This document shows, piece after piece, positions 32,275 to 41,578 of a stretch of 64,000 nt of DNA (positions within the stretch are counted from its first letter, which is position 1; the number at the start of each line of letters is the position of its first letter). This DNA comes from Mesorhizobium tamadayense. Its GTDB lineage: Bacteria > Pseudomonadota > Alphaproteobacteria > Rhizobiales > Rhizobiaceae. Position numbers and translations under genes: made by a program. The stretch lies in NCBI RefSeq assembly GCF_003863365.1, contig NZ_RQXT01000012.1:1-64000 (forward strand), written 5' to 3'. The notes under the pieces are model-generated. The model had not been told where the DNA came from, made no database searches, and saw only the letters and a list, made by a program, of their open reading frames with translations.

Positions 32275-32655
32275 TCAGCTCTCGGGGTCGCCGCGTTTCC
32301 TGCCGATCTGCCAGTAGAGCCAGGGCATGAACCAGACATGGCGCCGGGCAAGCGTCTCCGGCACGAGATCGATGCCATGCGTTCCGAACGGCCCGCAACG
32401 CGAGACCCGAAACAGCGCCAGCCAGCCGCCGGCCCACAGGCCATGGCGGGCGATCGCCTCATGCGCGTATTCCGAACAAGTCGGCAGATGCCGGCAGCTG
32501 TTGCCGACGAAGCCGGAGAGCGCCAGCTGGTAGAGGCGCACGAGCGAGGTGCCGAGGACACGGCCCGGCGTCTTGCGCCAGGGTCCCTGCCAGTTGCGCC
32601 CATGCCGGATCGGCCGGACGCCATGCGTATGTCCTGTATGGTCGCCCACCGGCAC
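32275..32655 (-). CDS. yidD: Membrane protein insertion efficiency factor YidD
   Basis: A 126-residue YidD protein, a small amphipathic membrane-associated factor linked to YidC-dependent insertion. The conserved core LSGFVGNSCRHLPTCSEYA, then HEAIARHG and RVSRCGPFGTHGIDLVP, is complete. It has an N-terminal extension longer than in E. coli, as in other rhizobia. The usual rnpA-yidC neighbours are absent here. Confidence 0.9.
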   Translation of the reverse strand: MPVGDHTGHTHGVRPIRHGRNWQGPWRKTPGRVLGTSLVRLYQLALSGFVGNSCRHLPTCSEYAHEAIARHGLWAGGWLALFRVSRCGPFGTHGIDLVPETLARRHVWFMPWLYWQIGRKRGDPES

Positions 32656-32975
32656 TTCTCCGCAGCCAGTTTCCTTATGCGATAGATGTGGACTTTGAGC
32701 GAGGAACGCAACGATCTTTGCCTCTCATGGCCTGGATCGGCGGATGGGACGCGTGTCGGCACACTGTGAATGGTGCAGGGAAACATCAGGATCATGGCAA
32801 CAGCGGCTGCGCGCGGCTTCGCCATGCCACTGAAAAGTCGCGATCCGCATGACGTCGTTCAAAATGGCCAGGAACTGGTTCATGGCAGTGCTCCTTGAGC
32901 ACCGATTAGACTGCTGCTGGCCTTCGCCTTCAAACGAGTATAAATTCCGCGTCGGATAACTTGAGGTTATGCAAG
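32656..32975. other. Divergent intergenic stretch with a small ORF candidate
   Basis: Between yidD and the LysR gene. A minus-strand frame from ATG 32883 to 32725 encodes 52 residues (MNQFLAILNDVMRIATFQWH at its start) with a good AAGGAG ribosome site 8 bases upstream. It is divergent from the LysR gene, the classical place for a regulated target. The second half of the peptide is not protein-like (repeated Cys, His, Arg), so the frame may be broken or spurious. I do not recognise it. Confidence 0.35.
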
Positions 32976-33881
32976 ATGAAGCGTGGCCGGCTGCCGCTCA
33001 CGGCGCTCAGGAGCTTCGAGACGGCAGGCCGGCACTTGAGCTTCAGCCGCGCGGCGGAGGAGCTTTATGTGTCTCAGGCGGCGATCAGCCGGCAGATCCG
33101 CGAGCTCGAGACCTTCCTGCGCCAGCCGCTGTTTCTCCGCCTCCATCGCCGAGTCGAGCTGACGGATGCCGGCCGTCGTCTGCACGACCAACTGGTCAGG
33201 AGCTTCGACGACATCGACCGGGTGCTGTCGGAGCTGGCGATGACGCCGGCGCAGTCGGTGGTGCGCGTCAGCGTCGAACCCTCGCTTGCCGCGGTGTGGC
33301 TGGTGCCGCGGCTCAACCGCTTTCGCCAGTTGCGACCCGATCTCGACGTTTCTCTGGACGTCGATCCGAGATTGATCGATTTCCGCGGCGACCAGCCCGA
33401 GCTTGCCTTGCGCTTCAGCGCGTACGCAACGGCGTGGCCGCGCAGCGATGCCGAGCGCCTGGCCTCGACCGTCGATTCACCGGTCCTGTCGCCGGCACTT
33501 CTGGCGTCCGGCCCTCCCCTAGAGAAGCCGGTCGACCTTCGCCACTACACGTTGCTGCATGAGGAAAACCGCCAGGGCTGGGCGCGCTGGTTCGAGGCGG
33601 CGGGCGTGCCGGCCGATGCCGTGCCGGCGCGCGGCCCGATGCTCGCCGACGCGTCGCTGTCGAAGCAGGCCGCGCTCCTCGGCCATGGCGTGGCGCTGGG
33701 CGATCTCTTGCAGATCGGCGACGAGCTCGCCTCCGGCGCGCTGGTCAAACCTTTCGAGATCGACGTCGCGTCCGGTGCCTACTGGCTGGTAGCGAGAAAT
33801 TTGCGGGATCTTTCCGAGCCGGCCGCGGCCTTTGCGGACTGGATACGAAGCGAGTTCGCCAAAGGCAGAAGAGTAGTTTAG
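32976..33881 (+). CDS. LysR-family transcriptional regulator (GcvA-like)
   Basis: A 301-residue LysR regulator resembling the GcvA subgroup (LPLTALRSFETAGRHLSFSR at the start). The helix-turn-helix covers about residues 20-45 (RAAEELYVSQAAISRQIREL), followed by the effector domain to the end. The ATG at 32976 has TGAGG upstream; a TTG at 32961 is an alternative. The target is unknown. Despite its resemblance to GcvA it is far from the gcv operon, which already has a riboswitch. Confidence 0.9.
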   Translation: MKRGRLPLTALRSFETAGRHLSFSRAAEELYVSQAAISRQIRELETFLRQPLFLRLHRRVELTDAGRRLHDQLVRSFDDIDRVLSELAMTPAQSVVRVSVEPSLAAVWLVPRLNRFRQLRPDLDVSLDVDPRLIDFRGDQPELALRFSAYATAWPRSDAERLASTVDSPVLSPALLASGPPLEKPVDLRHYTLLHEENRQGWARWFEAAGVPADAVPARGPMLADASLSKQAALLGHGVALGDLLQIGDELASGALVKPFEIDVASGAYWLVARNLRDLSEPAAAFADWIRSEFAKGRRVV

Positions 33882-33891
33882 GAGCTTGCCG

Positions 33892-34338
33892 TTAGGCAGC
33901 TTGTCCGGCGCGCTTCTTCTCGATCTGGCCGATCGCGTCGACCACCGCGTCGAAGGTCAGCATAGTCGAGGCGTGCCGCGCTTTGTAATCGCGCACCGGC
34001 TCCAGATATTTCAGGTCGGCGAAGCGGCCTTGCGGCGGCGCGCCGTTTTCCTTGAGCATCTTCAGCATGGTGTCGCGCACCGCGCGCAACTCATCCGCGT
34101 TGGCGCCGACGACATGCTGGGCCATGATCGAGGACGAGGCCTGGCCTAGCGCGCAGGCCTTCACGTCATGGGCGAAATCGGTGACCACATTGCCGTCCAT
34201 CTTGAGGTCGACGGTAACGGTCGAGCCACACAATTTGGAATGCGCCCTTGCGGTCGCGTCGGGATGATTGAGCCGGCCGATGCGCGCTATATTTCCGGCG
34301 AAACCCAGAATTTTCGCATTGTAGACGTCGTCGATCAT
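33892..34338 (-). CDS. NifU/SufU-type iron-sulfur scaffold-like protein
   Basis: A 148-residue IscU/SufU N-domain protein. Two of the scaffold cysteines are present (C37 in SKLCGST and C62 in [11 protein letters not shown]). The position where the third cysteine is expected reads [13 protein letters not shown], with no cysteine. This version is common in alphaproteobacteria, and its role in Fe-S cluster assembly is uncertain. It converges with the LysR gene and is divergent from folE, with about 237 bases between. Confidence 0.82.
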   Translation of the reverse strand: MIDDVYNAKILGFAGNIARIGRLNHPDATARAHSKLCGSTVTVDLKMDGNVVTDFAHDVKACALGQASSSIMAQHVVGANADELRAVRDTMLKMLKENGAPPQGRFADLKYLEPVRDYKARHASTMLTFDAVVDAIGQIEKKRAGQAA

Positions 34339-34575
34339 ATTTTTCCAGTCCGTCGCCGCCGAGCGAACAGCGTTTGCCGCTCCGGCGTCTTCCTTTCGCG
34401 CTGCACCAGCATATATAATGGTCGCAGCCGGGCATCGACAAGGCGAACCTCAAGCCATTGTCATTGCTCATCTGTTCACGCCGCTTGCGGGCTCGAAACG
34501 GGGCGAGTTTCACCCGAAAGGTCGTGGTCCGTTCAACTCGTTCCACCTTTGAGTGGGACTACGGGAGACGCCCTT

Positions 34576-35202
34576 ATGGATGCCGTCATCAAGAAGTTCA
34601 TGCCCCCGTCCTCCTACATGGAGAAGCCGGTCACCGACCGGCCAAGCGAGGCCGAGGTCGAGGCCGCCGTGCGCACGCTCTTGCGCTGGACCGGCGACAA
34701 CCCGGACCGTGAAGGTTTGGTCGACACGCCGAAGCGCGTCACCAAGGCTTTTCGCGAAATGTTCAACGGCTACGACATGTGCCCGGCCGAGGAGCTTGGC
34801 CGCACCTTCGAGGAAGTGGCCGGCTATGACGATCTCGTGATCGTGCGCGACATCACGTTCCATTCCCATTGCGAGCACCACATGGTGCCGATCATCGGCA
34901 AGGCGCATGTCGGCTACCTGCCGGACGGCAAGGTCGTGGGCCTGTCCAAGATCGCACGCGTCGTCGACATCTTCGCACATCGCCTGCAGACGCAGGAGGC
35001 GATGACGGCGCAGATCGCCGGCGTCATCCAGGACGTGCTCAACCCGCGCGGCGTCGCCGTGATGATCGAGGCCGAGCATATGTGCATGGCCATGCGCGGC
35101 ATCCGCAAGCAGGGCTCGACCACGCTCACCTCGACCTTCACCGGCGTCTTCAAGGACACGCCCGAGGAACAGGTGCGCTTTGTCACCATGGTGCGTAGCT
35201 GA
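34576..35202 (+). CDS. folE: GTP cyclohydrolase I
   Basis: A 208-residue GTP cyclohydrolase I, the first step from GTP to tetrahydrofolate/pterins. It shows [20 protein letters not shown] with zinc-binding Cys/His, and [17 protein letters not shown] with the second zinc cysteine. The start at 34576 ([18 protein letters not shown]) has GGGAGA upstream; a longer open frame upstream is non-coding by composition. Confidence 0.96.
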   Translation: MDAVIKKFMPPSSYMEKPVTDRPSEAEVEAAVRTLLRWTGDNPDREGLVDTPKRVTKAFREMFNGYDMCPAEELGRTFEEVAGYDDLVIVRDITFHSHCEHHMVPIIGKAHVGYLPDGKVVGLSKIARVVDIFAHRLQTQEAMTAQIAGVIQDVLNPRGVAVMIEAEHMCMAMRGIRKQGSTTLTSTFTGVFKDTPEEQVRFVTMVRS

Positions 35203-35240
35203 TTATCTGCTGTCACCTGCTAAAGGCGTAGGCTTAGTCG

Positions 35241-35317
35241 AAAATGGTGGTTTCTGAGATCCGGAGCGGAGCGTATTTGAAGTACGTGAGCACCGGGAGC
35301 GCAGGAGCAGCCATTTT
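35241..35317. repeat. Palindromic element between folE and hisI
   Basis: Outer arms AAAATGG (35241-35247) and CCATTTT (35311-35317) enclose an inner hairpin with CGTATTT/AAGTACG arms flanked by CCGG on both sides. The core GGAGCGGAGCGTA is one I associate with dispersed intergenic elements of rhizobia. A role as a transcript hairpin or mobile palindrome is inference. Confidence 0.65.
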
Positions 35318-35365
35318 GGTTGCCTTGCCTCATCGGAACGTCTTTAAATCGAACAAGGACCGGCA

Positions 35366-35824
35366 ATGTCGGCACTGCAATTTCCCGAAGCTCCGGCAGA
35401 CAAGAAGGCGCTGGAGGAAGGCACCGTCCTTTCTCCGCGGTTCGATGCTGCTGGCCTTGTGACCGTCGTCGTCACCGACGTCGGCGACGGCATGCTTTTG
35501 ATGGTCGCGCATATGAACGCCGAGGCGCTGGCACTGACGCTCGAGACCGGTATTGCCCACTACTGGTCGCGCTCGCGCAACGCGCTCTGGAAGAAGGGCG
35601 AGACCTCGGGCAACTTCCAGCGCGTCGTCGAGATGCGCACGGATTGTGACCAGGACGCGATATGGTTGACCGTGAAAGTATTGGGCCACGACGCAACTTG
35701 TCACACCGGCAGACGTTCCTGCTTCTATCGGACGGTGGGGTTCAACGACGGCAAGGCGGTGCTTGCCGACGATGGCAGCAAGCCGCTGTTCGATGCGCAA
35801 CAGACGTATCGGAAGCCGGTGTGA
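35366..35824 (+). CDS. hisI: Phosphoribosyl-AMP cyclohydrolase
   Basis: A 152-residue HisI, the third enzyme of histidine synthesis, which opens the purine ring of phosphoribosyl-AMP. It shows [19 protein letters not shown], the metal site DCDQDAIWL, and [12 protein letters not shown]. It is the stand-alone cyclohydrolase, not fused to the HisE pyrophosphohydrolase domain. AAGGACCGGCA precedes the ATG. Confidence 0.96.
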   Translation: MSALQFPEAPADKKALEEGTVLSPRFDAAGLVTVVVTDVGDGMLLMVAHMNAEALALTLETGIAHYWSRSRNALWKKGETSGNFQRVVEMRTDCDQDAIWLTVKVLGHDATCHTGRRSCFYRTVGFNDGKAVLADDGSKPLFDAQQTYRKPV

Positions 35825-35906
35825 ACCATTCAATATTCACAAACCACTCATATTCACTATTCTCAAACATCCTTGCGGTAGAAGGGATGTGGGACAAGGG
35901 GAGATC

Positions 35907-36881
35907 ATGATGCTCGAATGGGCGTCATTGCGCAGCAGATCTGACGTTCAGGAGGCCAACGGCCCGGCATCGTCCGGCGGCGTGCCCGAACCGAAGTCGG
36001 CGAAGAAGACGGCCATCTCGCTGGCGCTCGGCGGTGGCTGCGCCCGCGGCTGGGCCCATATCGGTGTCTTGCGCGCGCTGGACGAAGCCGGCATCGAGGT
36101 ATCGATGATCGCCGGCACCTCGATCGGCGCGCTGGTCGGCGGCTGCTATATCGCCGGCAAGTTGGACGAGTTGGAGGAATTCGCCAGGAGCCTGACCAAG
36201 CGGCGCATCTTCGGCCTTCTCGATCTCAATCTGCGCGGCAGCGGCCTGTTCGGCGGCATGAAGCTCGACGCGCGGCTGCGCGAGAACATGGCCGGCATCC
36301 GCTTCGAGGACCTCTCGAAACCCTTCGTTGCCGTCGCTTCGGAAATCCGCACCGGCCATGAAATCTGGCTGTCGAGCGGATCCATGATCACAGCCATGCG
36401 CGCGTCCTACGCGCTGCCCGGCGTGTTCGAGCCCGTGAACTGCAATGGCCGTGTGCTGGTCGACGGCGCGCTGGTCAATCCGGTGCCGGTCTCGGTCTGC
36501 CGCGCCTACGAGCAGCCGCTCGTGGTTGCCATCAATCTCCACTACGACCTGTTCGGCCGCGCCGCGGTCATCAAGCACAGCGCGGGCGAGCTCGTCATCG
36601 AGAGCGACGCGCCACGTCCCGGCCAGGCCAATCCGCAGCATCAGCCGCACCAGACCCGTCTCGGCATTACCGGCGTCATGGTCGAGGCCTTCAACATCAT
36701 CCAGGACCGGATCTCGCGCGCCAGACTCGCCGGCGATCCGCCTGACATGTCGCTCCAGCCGAAGCTCAGCCATATCGGCCTGACCGAGTTCCACCGCGCC
36801 GACGAGGCGATCCGGCTCGGCTATGAAGCGACGATGTCCCAGATCAGCGAATTGACCCGGCTGCAGACGGTGCTGGCCTGA
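35907..36881 (+). CDS. Patatin-like phospholipase (RssA-like)
   Basis: A 324-residue patatin-family serine hydrolase. The oxyanion hole GGGCARGWAHIG, nucleophile GTSIG and catalytic aspartate in VDGALVNPVPVS are all present. Such proteins hydrolyse acyl lipids at the membrane. The start at 35907 has AAGGGGAG upstream; ATG at 35910 is equivalent. The N-terminal 35 residues are polar and variable. The gene converges with recJ. Confidence 0.9.
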   Translation: MMLEWASLRSRSDVQEANGPASSGGVPEPKSAKKTAISLALGGGCARGWAHIGVLRALDEAGIEVSMIAGTSIGALVGGCYIAGKLDELEEFARSLTKRRIFGLLDLNLRGSGLFGGMKLDARLRENMAGIRFEDLSKPFVAVASEIRTGHEIWLSSGSMITAMRASYALPGVFEPVNCNGRVLVDGALVNPVPVSVCRAYEQPLVVAINLHYDLFGRAAVIKHSAGELVIESDAPRPGQANPQHQPHQTRLGITGVMVEAFNIIQDRISRARLAGDPPDMSLQPKLSHIGLTEFHRADEAIRLGYEATMSQISELTRLQTVLA

Positions 36882-36901
36882 TCTGAAACCTCAGTCAAAG
36901 T

Positions 36902-38686
36902 TCAAGCGACCGCCGCATCCGTGATGCGGAATTGCACCGTGCGGTTGCCGTTCCAGTAATTGCCCGACAGCGAACCGGCGACATGCACGGTCTTGCCCCG
37001 GTTCTTGAACAGGAATTCGCCGAGCGCGGTGTCGACGGCGCGGAATGCGATCGCCTGGAGCTTGCCGCCGCTTTGCGACTGCAGGTCGGCGCGGATGTGG
37101 TTGGTGCCGACCGGCCGCGCATCGGCGAGCCTGTGGCGCGGCAGCACGAACACCGGCGCGATATGTCCCGCGCCGAACGGACCGGCTTTCTCCAGCGCAT
37201 TGAGGAGCGCGAGCGTCGCGCCCTCGGCGGCTAAAGCACCGTCGATCGCCAGGCTTTCCTCGCTGTGCAGCCGGAACACGTCGGCCGCCGCGCGTTCCTC
37301 GAAGAAGGCTCGAAGCGCGCCGAGCTTGGCCCGCTCGACGGTGATGCCCGCCGCCATGCCGTGCCCGCCACCCTTGACGATCAGCCCGGCCTCGGCCGCA
37401 TCGCGCACCAGCCGGCCGAGATCGAAACCGGTCACCGAGCGTCCCGAGCCGGTGCCGGTGCCATTGGCGTTGAAGGCAATGGCGAAAGCAGGACGGCGCG
37501 CATGTTCCTTGAGCCGCGAGGCCAGCAGCCCGACGATGCCGGGATGCCAGCTGTTGCTGGCGGTGACGACAATGGCAGGGCCATTGCCGCCGGCAAGCTC
37601 CGCATCGGCCTCGGCGCGGGCCTGCGCCAGCATCTCCAATTCCATCTGCTGCCGCTCCTGGTTGAGCCGGTCAAGCGTCTCGGCGATGCTTGCAGCTTCA
37701 ACAGGATCGTCGGTGGCAAGCAACCGGCTGCCGAGCGCGGCATCGCCGATGCGCCCGCCGGCATTGATGCGCGGCCCGATCAGATAGGCGAGATGGAAGG
37801 TGTTGATCGGCTCGCCGACGCGCGAGACCCGAGCAAGCGCCGCCAGCCCCTCATTCTTCTGCTGGCGTGCCACCTGCAGCCCCTTGACCACGAAAGCGCG
37901 GTTTACGCCGGTGAGCGGCACGACGTCGCAAACCGTCGCCAGCGCGACGAGGTCGAGCAGCGACAGCAGATCGGGCGGCGAGGCGTTCGGCAGCCTCTCG
38001 CGCAGCATCTTTGCCGTCTGCACCAGGCAGAGGAAGACGACGCCCGCGGCGCAGAGATGCCCTTGCCCCGAAAGGTCGTCCTCCCGGTTCGGATTGACAA
38101 CAGCGTCCGCCGCCGGCAGCGCGCCGCCGACCTGGTGATGGTCGAGCACCACGACATCGGCGCCGGCATGCTTGGCCGCCTCGATCGACACGGCGCTGTT
38201 GGTGCCGCAGTCGACGGTGACGATCAGCTTCGCGCCGCGTGAGATCAGCTCGCGCATGGCCTCCGGATTGGGGCCGTAGCCTTCGAATATCCGGTCGGGG
38301 ATATAGATTTCGGACGGCACCGAGAAATACGTGAGGAAACGCTTCAGCAGCGCGGACGAGGCCGCGCCATCGACATCGTAATCGCCGAAGATCGCCACCT
38401 TCTCGCCGGCCACGATCGCATCCGCGATGCGCACCGCCGCCTTCTCCATGTCCGTCAGCGAGGCCGGGTTCGGCAAAAGCTCGCGAATGGTCGGATCGAG
38501 GAAGCGCGAGGTTTCCTCCACCGTTACGCCACGCCCGGCAAGCACCCGCGCCACGATGTCGGGCACGCCGTGGCCCTGCGCAATGGCCAAAGCCGCCATG
38601 TCCTGCCGCTCGGTCAACCGGTGCTCCCAGGCGACACCGGTCGCCGATTGCCTGACATCGAGGAAGAAGCGCTTTTCGCCGGTCAA
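36902..38686 (-). CDS. recJ: Single-stranded-DNA exonuclease RecJ
   Basis: A 594-residue 5'-3' ssDNA exonuclease used in recombination and mismatch repair. The DHH-family metal motifs IFGDYDVDGAASS, VTVDCGTNS and VVLDHHQVGG are present, as is the C-terminal DHHA1 motif GGGHGMAAGITV. The start is a rare TTG at 38686 that overlaps the TGA of the upstream DUF6434 gene, with an in-frame stop just before it. This supports coupled translation. Confidence 0.94.
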   Translation of the reverse strand: MTGEKRFFLDVRQSATGVAWEHRLTERQDMAALAIAQGHGVPDIVARVLAGRGVTVEETSRFLDPTIRELLPNPASLTDMEKAAVRIADAIVAGEKVAIFGDYDVDGAASSALLKRFLTYFSVPSEIYIPDRIFEGYGPNPEAMRELISRGAKLIVTVDCGTNSAVSIEAAKHAGADVVVLDHHQVGGALPAADAVVNPNREDDLSGQGHLCAAGVVFLCLVQTAKMLRERLPNASPPDLLSLLDLVALATVCDVVPLTGVNRAFVVKGLQVARQQKNEGLAALARVSRVGEPINTFHLAYLIGPRINAGGRIGDAALGSRLLATDDPVEAASIAETLDRLNQERQQMELEMLAQARAEADAELAGGNGPAIVVTASNSWHPGIVGLLASRLKEHARRPAFAIAFNANGTGTGSGRSVTGFDLGRLVRDAAEAGLIVKGGGHGMAAGITVERAKLGALRAFFEERAAADVFRLHSEESLAIDGALAAEGATLALLNALEKAGPFGAGHIAPVFVLPRHRLADARPVGTNHIRADLQSQSGGKLQAIAFRAVDTALGEFLFKNRGKTVHVAGSLSGNYWNGNRTVQFRITDAAVA

Positions 38687-38916
38687 GAAAAACTAGGCTT
38701 TCCGCTTTGAGCCTGGCGGCGGAGCCATTCGTCGGCCGCATCGCCCATGGTCTTGTCCGTACCATCCTTAAGCCAGGCCATGAAGGGGCGGCCGAACCTG
38801 AATGCACTGCCGCATTCGCGCGTGAGAAAGCGGCGCACATTCTGGGTGTTGCGATAGGATTTCGTAATGAGAGTGGCTCGCGAGATTGGATCCGCGTGCC
38901 AGTCGAACGCCTTCAT
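38683..38916 (-). CDS. DUF6434-like small protein
   Basis: A 77-residue protein matching the DUF6434 pattern: FDWHADPISRATLITKSYRN, then TQNVRRFL, FRFGRPFMAWLK and TMGDAADEWLRR. Function is unknown, though the domain is found with SAP-type DNA-binding proteins elsewhere. Its stop overlaps the recJ start, so the two are probably translated together. Its ribosome site is weak. Confidence 0.75.
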   Translation of the reverse strand: MKAFDWHADPISRATLITKSYRNTQNVRRFLTRECGSAFRFGRPFMAWLKDGTDKTMGDAADEWLRRQAQSGKPSFS

Positions 38917-38987
38917 CGTCAGATCCCTGCGGCCAGTGTCGTCGTCGCCAAATGGCTAACAACTGCGATCCGGCCTCGCAAGCAGCT

Positions 38988-39971
38988 CTAGAACTTATCC
39001 AGATCCTGGTGGCGCGCCTTGATCTCGCGCACGGTGCGCGAGGACGAGCGCAGCACAATGGTGTGGGTGGTGATGAAGGTTCGCCCGAACTTCACCCCGC
39101 CGAGCAGATTGCCGTCGGTGACGCCGGTCGCAGCAAACAGCACGTCGCCGCGCGCCATGTCCTGCGCGCGATAGACCCGCTTCGGATCGGAAATTCCCAT
39201 CTTTTGGGCGCGCGCCACCTTCTCGGGCGTGTCGAGGATCAGCCGGCCCTGCATCTGCCCGCCAATGCAACGCAGCGCCGCCGCGGCCAGCACGCCTTCC
39301 GGCGCGCCGCCGATGCCGAGATAGATGTCGATGCCGGTCTCTTCCGGGTCGGTGGTGTGGATGACGCCGGCGACGTCACCGTCGCCGATCAGCCGGATCG
39401 CAGCGCCCGTGGCGCGCACGGCGTCGATCAGTCCGGCATGGCGCGGCCGGTCGAGGATGCAGGCGGTGATATCGGACACCGCGACACCCTTGGCCTTGGC
39501 GAGGTTGGCGATGTTCTCGGCCGGCGGTGCATCGATGTCGATGATGCCCTCGGCATAGCCCGGACCGATCGCGATCTTGTCCATGTAGACGTCGGGCGCG
39601 AAAAGCAGGCTGCCCTTCTCCGCGATGGCGATGACGGCAAGCGCATTGGGCAGGTTCTTGGCGCAGATCGTCGTGCCTTCGAGCGGATCGAGCGCGATAT
39701 CGACAGCCGGGCCTTTGCCGGTGCCGACCTCCTCGCCGATATAGAGCATCGGCGCCTCGTCGCGCTCGCCCTCGCCGATCACCACGGTGCCCTTGATGGC
39801 CAGGCGGTTGAGCTCCTGGCGCATGGCGTCGACCGCGACTTGGTCGGCGGCCTTCTCGTCACCGCGTCCGCGCAGCCTCGCGGCGGCGACCGCAGCCCGC
39901 TCGGTGACGCGCACCACTTCCATGGTGAGGATCCGGTCGAGGCCGGCTGCGATGTTCTGGGCCATGTTCAT
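38988..39971 (-). CDS. glpX: Fructose-1,6-bisphosphatase class II
   Basis: A 327-residue GlpX-type phosphatase for gluconeogenesis (or the sedoheptulose branch). The metal sites VVIGEGERDEAPMLYIGE and DIALDPLEGTT are intact. In rhizobia glpX often follows hom in one operon; here the two are on the same strand, about 250 bases apart. That gap holds a palindrome. Confidence 0.95.
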   Translation of the reverse strand: MNMAQNIAAGLDRILTMEVVRVTERAAVAAARLRGRGDEKAADQVAVDAMRQELNRLAIKGTVVIGEGERDEAPMLYIGEEVGTGKGPAVDIALDPLEGTTICAKNLPNALAVIAIAEKGSLLFAPDVYMDKIAIGPGYAEGIIDIDAPPAENIANLAKAKGVAVSDITACILDRPRHAGLIDAVRATGAAIRLIGDGDVAGVIHTTDPEETGIDIYLGIGGAPEGVLAAAALRCIGGQMQGRLILDTPEKVARAQKMGISDPKRVYRAQDMARGDVLFAATGVTDGNLLGGVKFGRTFITTHTIVLRSSSRTVREIKARHQDLDKF

Positions 39972-40055
39972 GAGTGATCATTCCTCGTTGGCATGAGGGC
40001 GGTTCGCTTTGGTGGAACGCTGAACCGCTGAACCGCCCTAACTCTTTGTTTTTAC

Positions 40056-40099
40056 GCAATTCCGAGCGGAAAACCGCAACGCATTTTTCCCGGAATTGC
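40056..40099. repeat. Rhizobial intergenic palindrome between hom and glpX
   Basis: Exact arms GCAATTCCG (40056-40064) and CGGAATTGC (40091-40099) surround GCGGAAAACCGC, itself a small hairpin. I recognise this pattern as a very common intergenic repeat in rhizobia. It may fold as a transcript hairpin between the two genes. Confidence 0.8.
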
Positions 40100-40221
40100 T
40101 ACACGCCTCCCGCCAGAGGCGGATTTCTTGTGTCAAGGCTCCGTGACAACAGCAAGACTTAGCCGGGTCTTTTTTGAAACCGCAGCAATATCAAACGATT
40201 GAAGGGGAAATATGATCCGGG

Positions 40222-41535
40222 CTATTCCGCCCGCTCGATACGGATCACCTGCGGCTTGTCGGTCAGATGACCGTCCTTGGTGATGCCATCGACCGCCTTG
40301 CGCACCGCCGCTTCCGTCGTCTCGTGGGTGACGAGGATGACCGTCTTCTGCGCCTCGGTCTCAGCGCCGGCTGCCTGTTGCACGATCGATTCCAGCGAAA
40401 TGTCATTGTCGGCCATGCGTTTGGCGATCGCGGCGAAGACGCCGATACGGTCGTGCACGGTGAGCCGGATGAAGTAGCCGCCGGCATGGCTGCGCATCTG
40501 CGCCTTTTTGTAGGGCTTGAGCTCCTTCGCCGGCCAACCGAAGACCGGCCCGTGCTGGAAGCCCGGCCGGCTCTTGGCGATGTCGGCAATGTCGCCGACC
40601 ACCGCCGAGGCAGTGGCGTTGCCGCCGGCGCCGGGGCCCGAAAGCAGCAGCTCGCCCAATATGTCGGTCTCGATCGCCACCGCATTGGTGACGCCGTGCA
40701 CCTGCGCGATGACGGAGGCCGTGGGCACCATTGTCGGGTGCACGCGCTGCTCGATGCCGCTATCGGTGCGCTGGGCCACGCCGAGCAGCTTGATGCGGTA
40801 GCCGAGCTCGGCCGCCGCGCGGATGTCGGCCTGGGTGATGTTGGAAATGCCTTCCAAATAGATGTCGCTGGCGGCGATCTTCGTTCCGAACGCCAGGCTG
40901 GTCAGGATCGACAGCTTGTGCGCCGTATCGTGGCCCTCGATGTCGAAGGTCGGGTCGGCTTCGGCATAGCCCAACCGCTGCGCGTCCTTCAGGCAGGCGT
41001 CGAAGGAGATGCCTTCGGCCTCCATGCGGGTCAGGATGTAGTTGCAGGTGCCGTTGAGGATGCCGAAGACGCGGGTGACCTGGTTGCCCGCCATCGCCTC
41101 GCGCATCGTCTTGATGACCGGGATGCCACCGGCCACCGCCGCTTCGTAATTGAGCAGCACGCCCTTCCTTTCGGCGATCTCGGCAAGCGCCACGCCGTGC
41201 TTGGCAAGCAGCGCTTTGTTGGCGGTCACGACATGCCGGCCAGCCTCGAGCGCCGCCTTCACCGATGACCAGGCCGGTCCATCATCGCCGCCGATCAGCT
41301 CGACGAAAACGTCGATATCGGCCTTTTCGGCGAGCATCACCGGATCGTCGAACCATTTGGCGCTGCCCAGATCGACGCCGCGGTCGCGCTTCGGGTCACG
41401 GGCCGAGACGGCGGTGACGACGATGTCTCGCCCGCACTGGCGTGTCAGTTCCGCCGCCTTGTCGCGCAAGACGCGCGCCACCGACGCGCCAACGGTGCCG
41501 AGCCCGGCAATTCCAATACGCAACGCTTCAGCCAT
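40222..41535 (-). CDS. hom: Homoserine dehydrogenase
   Basis: A 437-residue homoserine dehydrogenase, reducing aspartate semialdehyde to homoserine for threonine and methionine synthesis. The NAD(P) site GIAGLGTVGASVARV is at the N-terminus, the substrate region near GGIPVIKTMREAMAGN, and an ACT regulatory domain ends the protein (from about residue 355, FIRLTVHDRIGVFAAIAKRM). The ACT domain suggests feedback by threonine, as known in the family. It starts 43 bases after the aminotransferase gene. Confidence 0.96.
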   Translation of the reverse strand: MAEALRIGIAGLGTVGASVARVLRDKAAELTRQCGRDIVVTAVSARDPKRDRGVDLGSAKWFDDPVMLAEKADIDVFVELIGGDDGPAWSSVKAALEAGRHVVTANKALLAKHGVALAEIAERKGVLLNYEAAVAGGIPVIKTMREAMAGNQVTRVFGILNGTCNYILTRMEAEGISFDACLKDAQRLGYAEADPTFDIEGHDTAHKLSILTSLAFGTKIAASDIYLEGISNITQADIRAAAELGYRIKLLGVAQRTDSGIEQRVHPTMVPTASVIAQVHGVTNAVAIETDILGELLLSGPGAGGNATASAVVGDIADIAKSRPGFQHGPVFGWPAKELKPYKKAQMRSHAGGYFIRLTVHDRIGVFAAIAKRMADNDISLESIVQQAAGAETEAQKTVILVTHETTEAAVRKAVDGITKDGHLTDKPQVIRIERAE

Positions 41536-41578
41536 GACCGGCGACGCCCCTCAAAATTCGATGTGATGTCAGGCAAAC

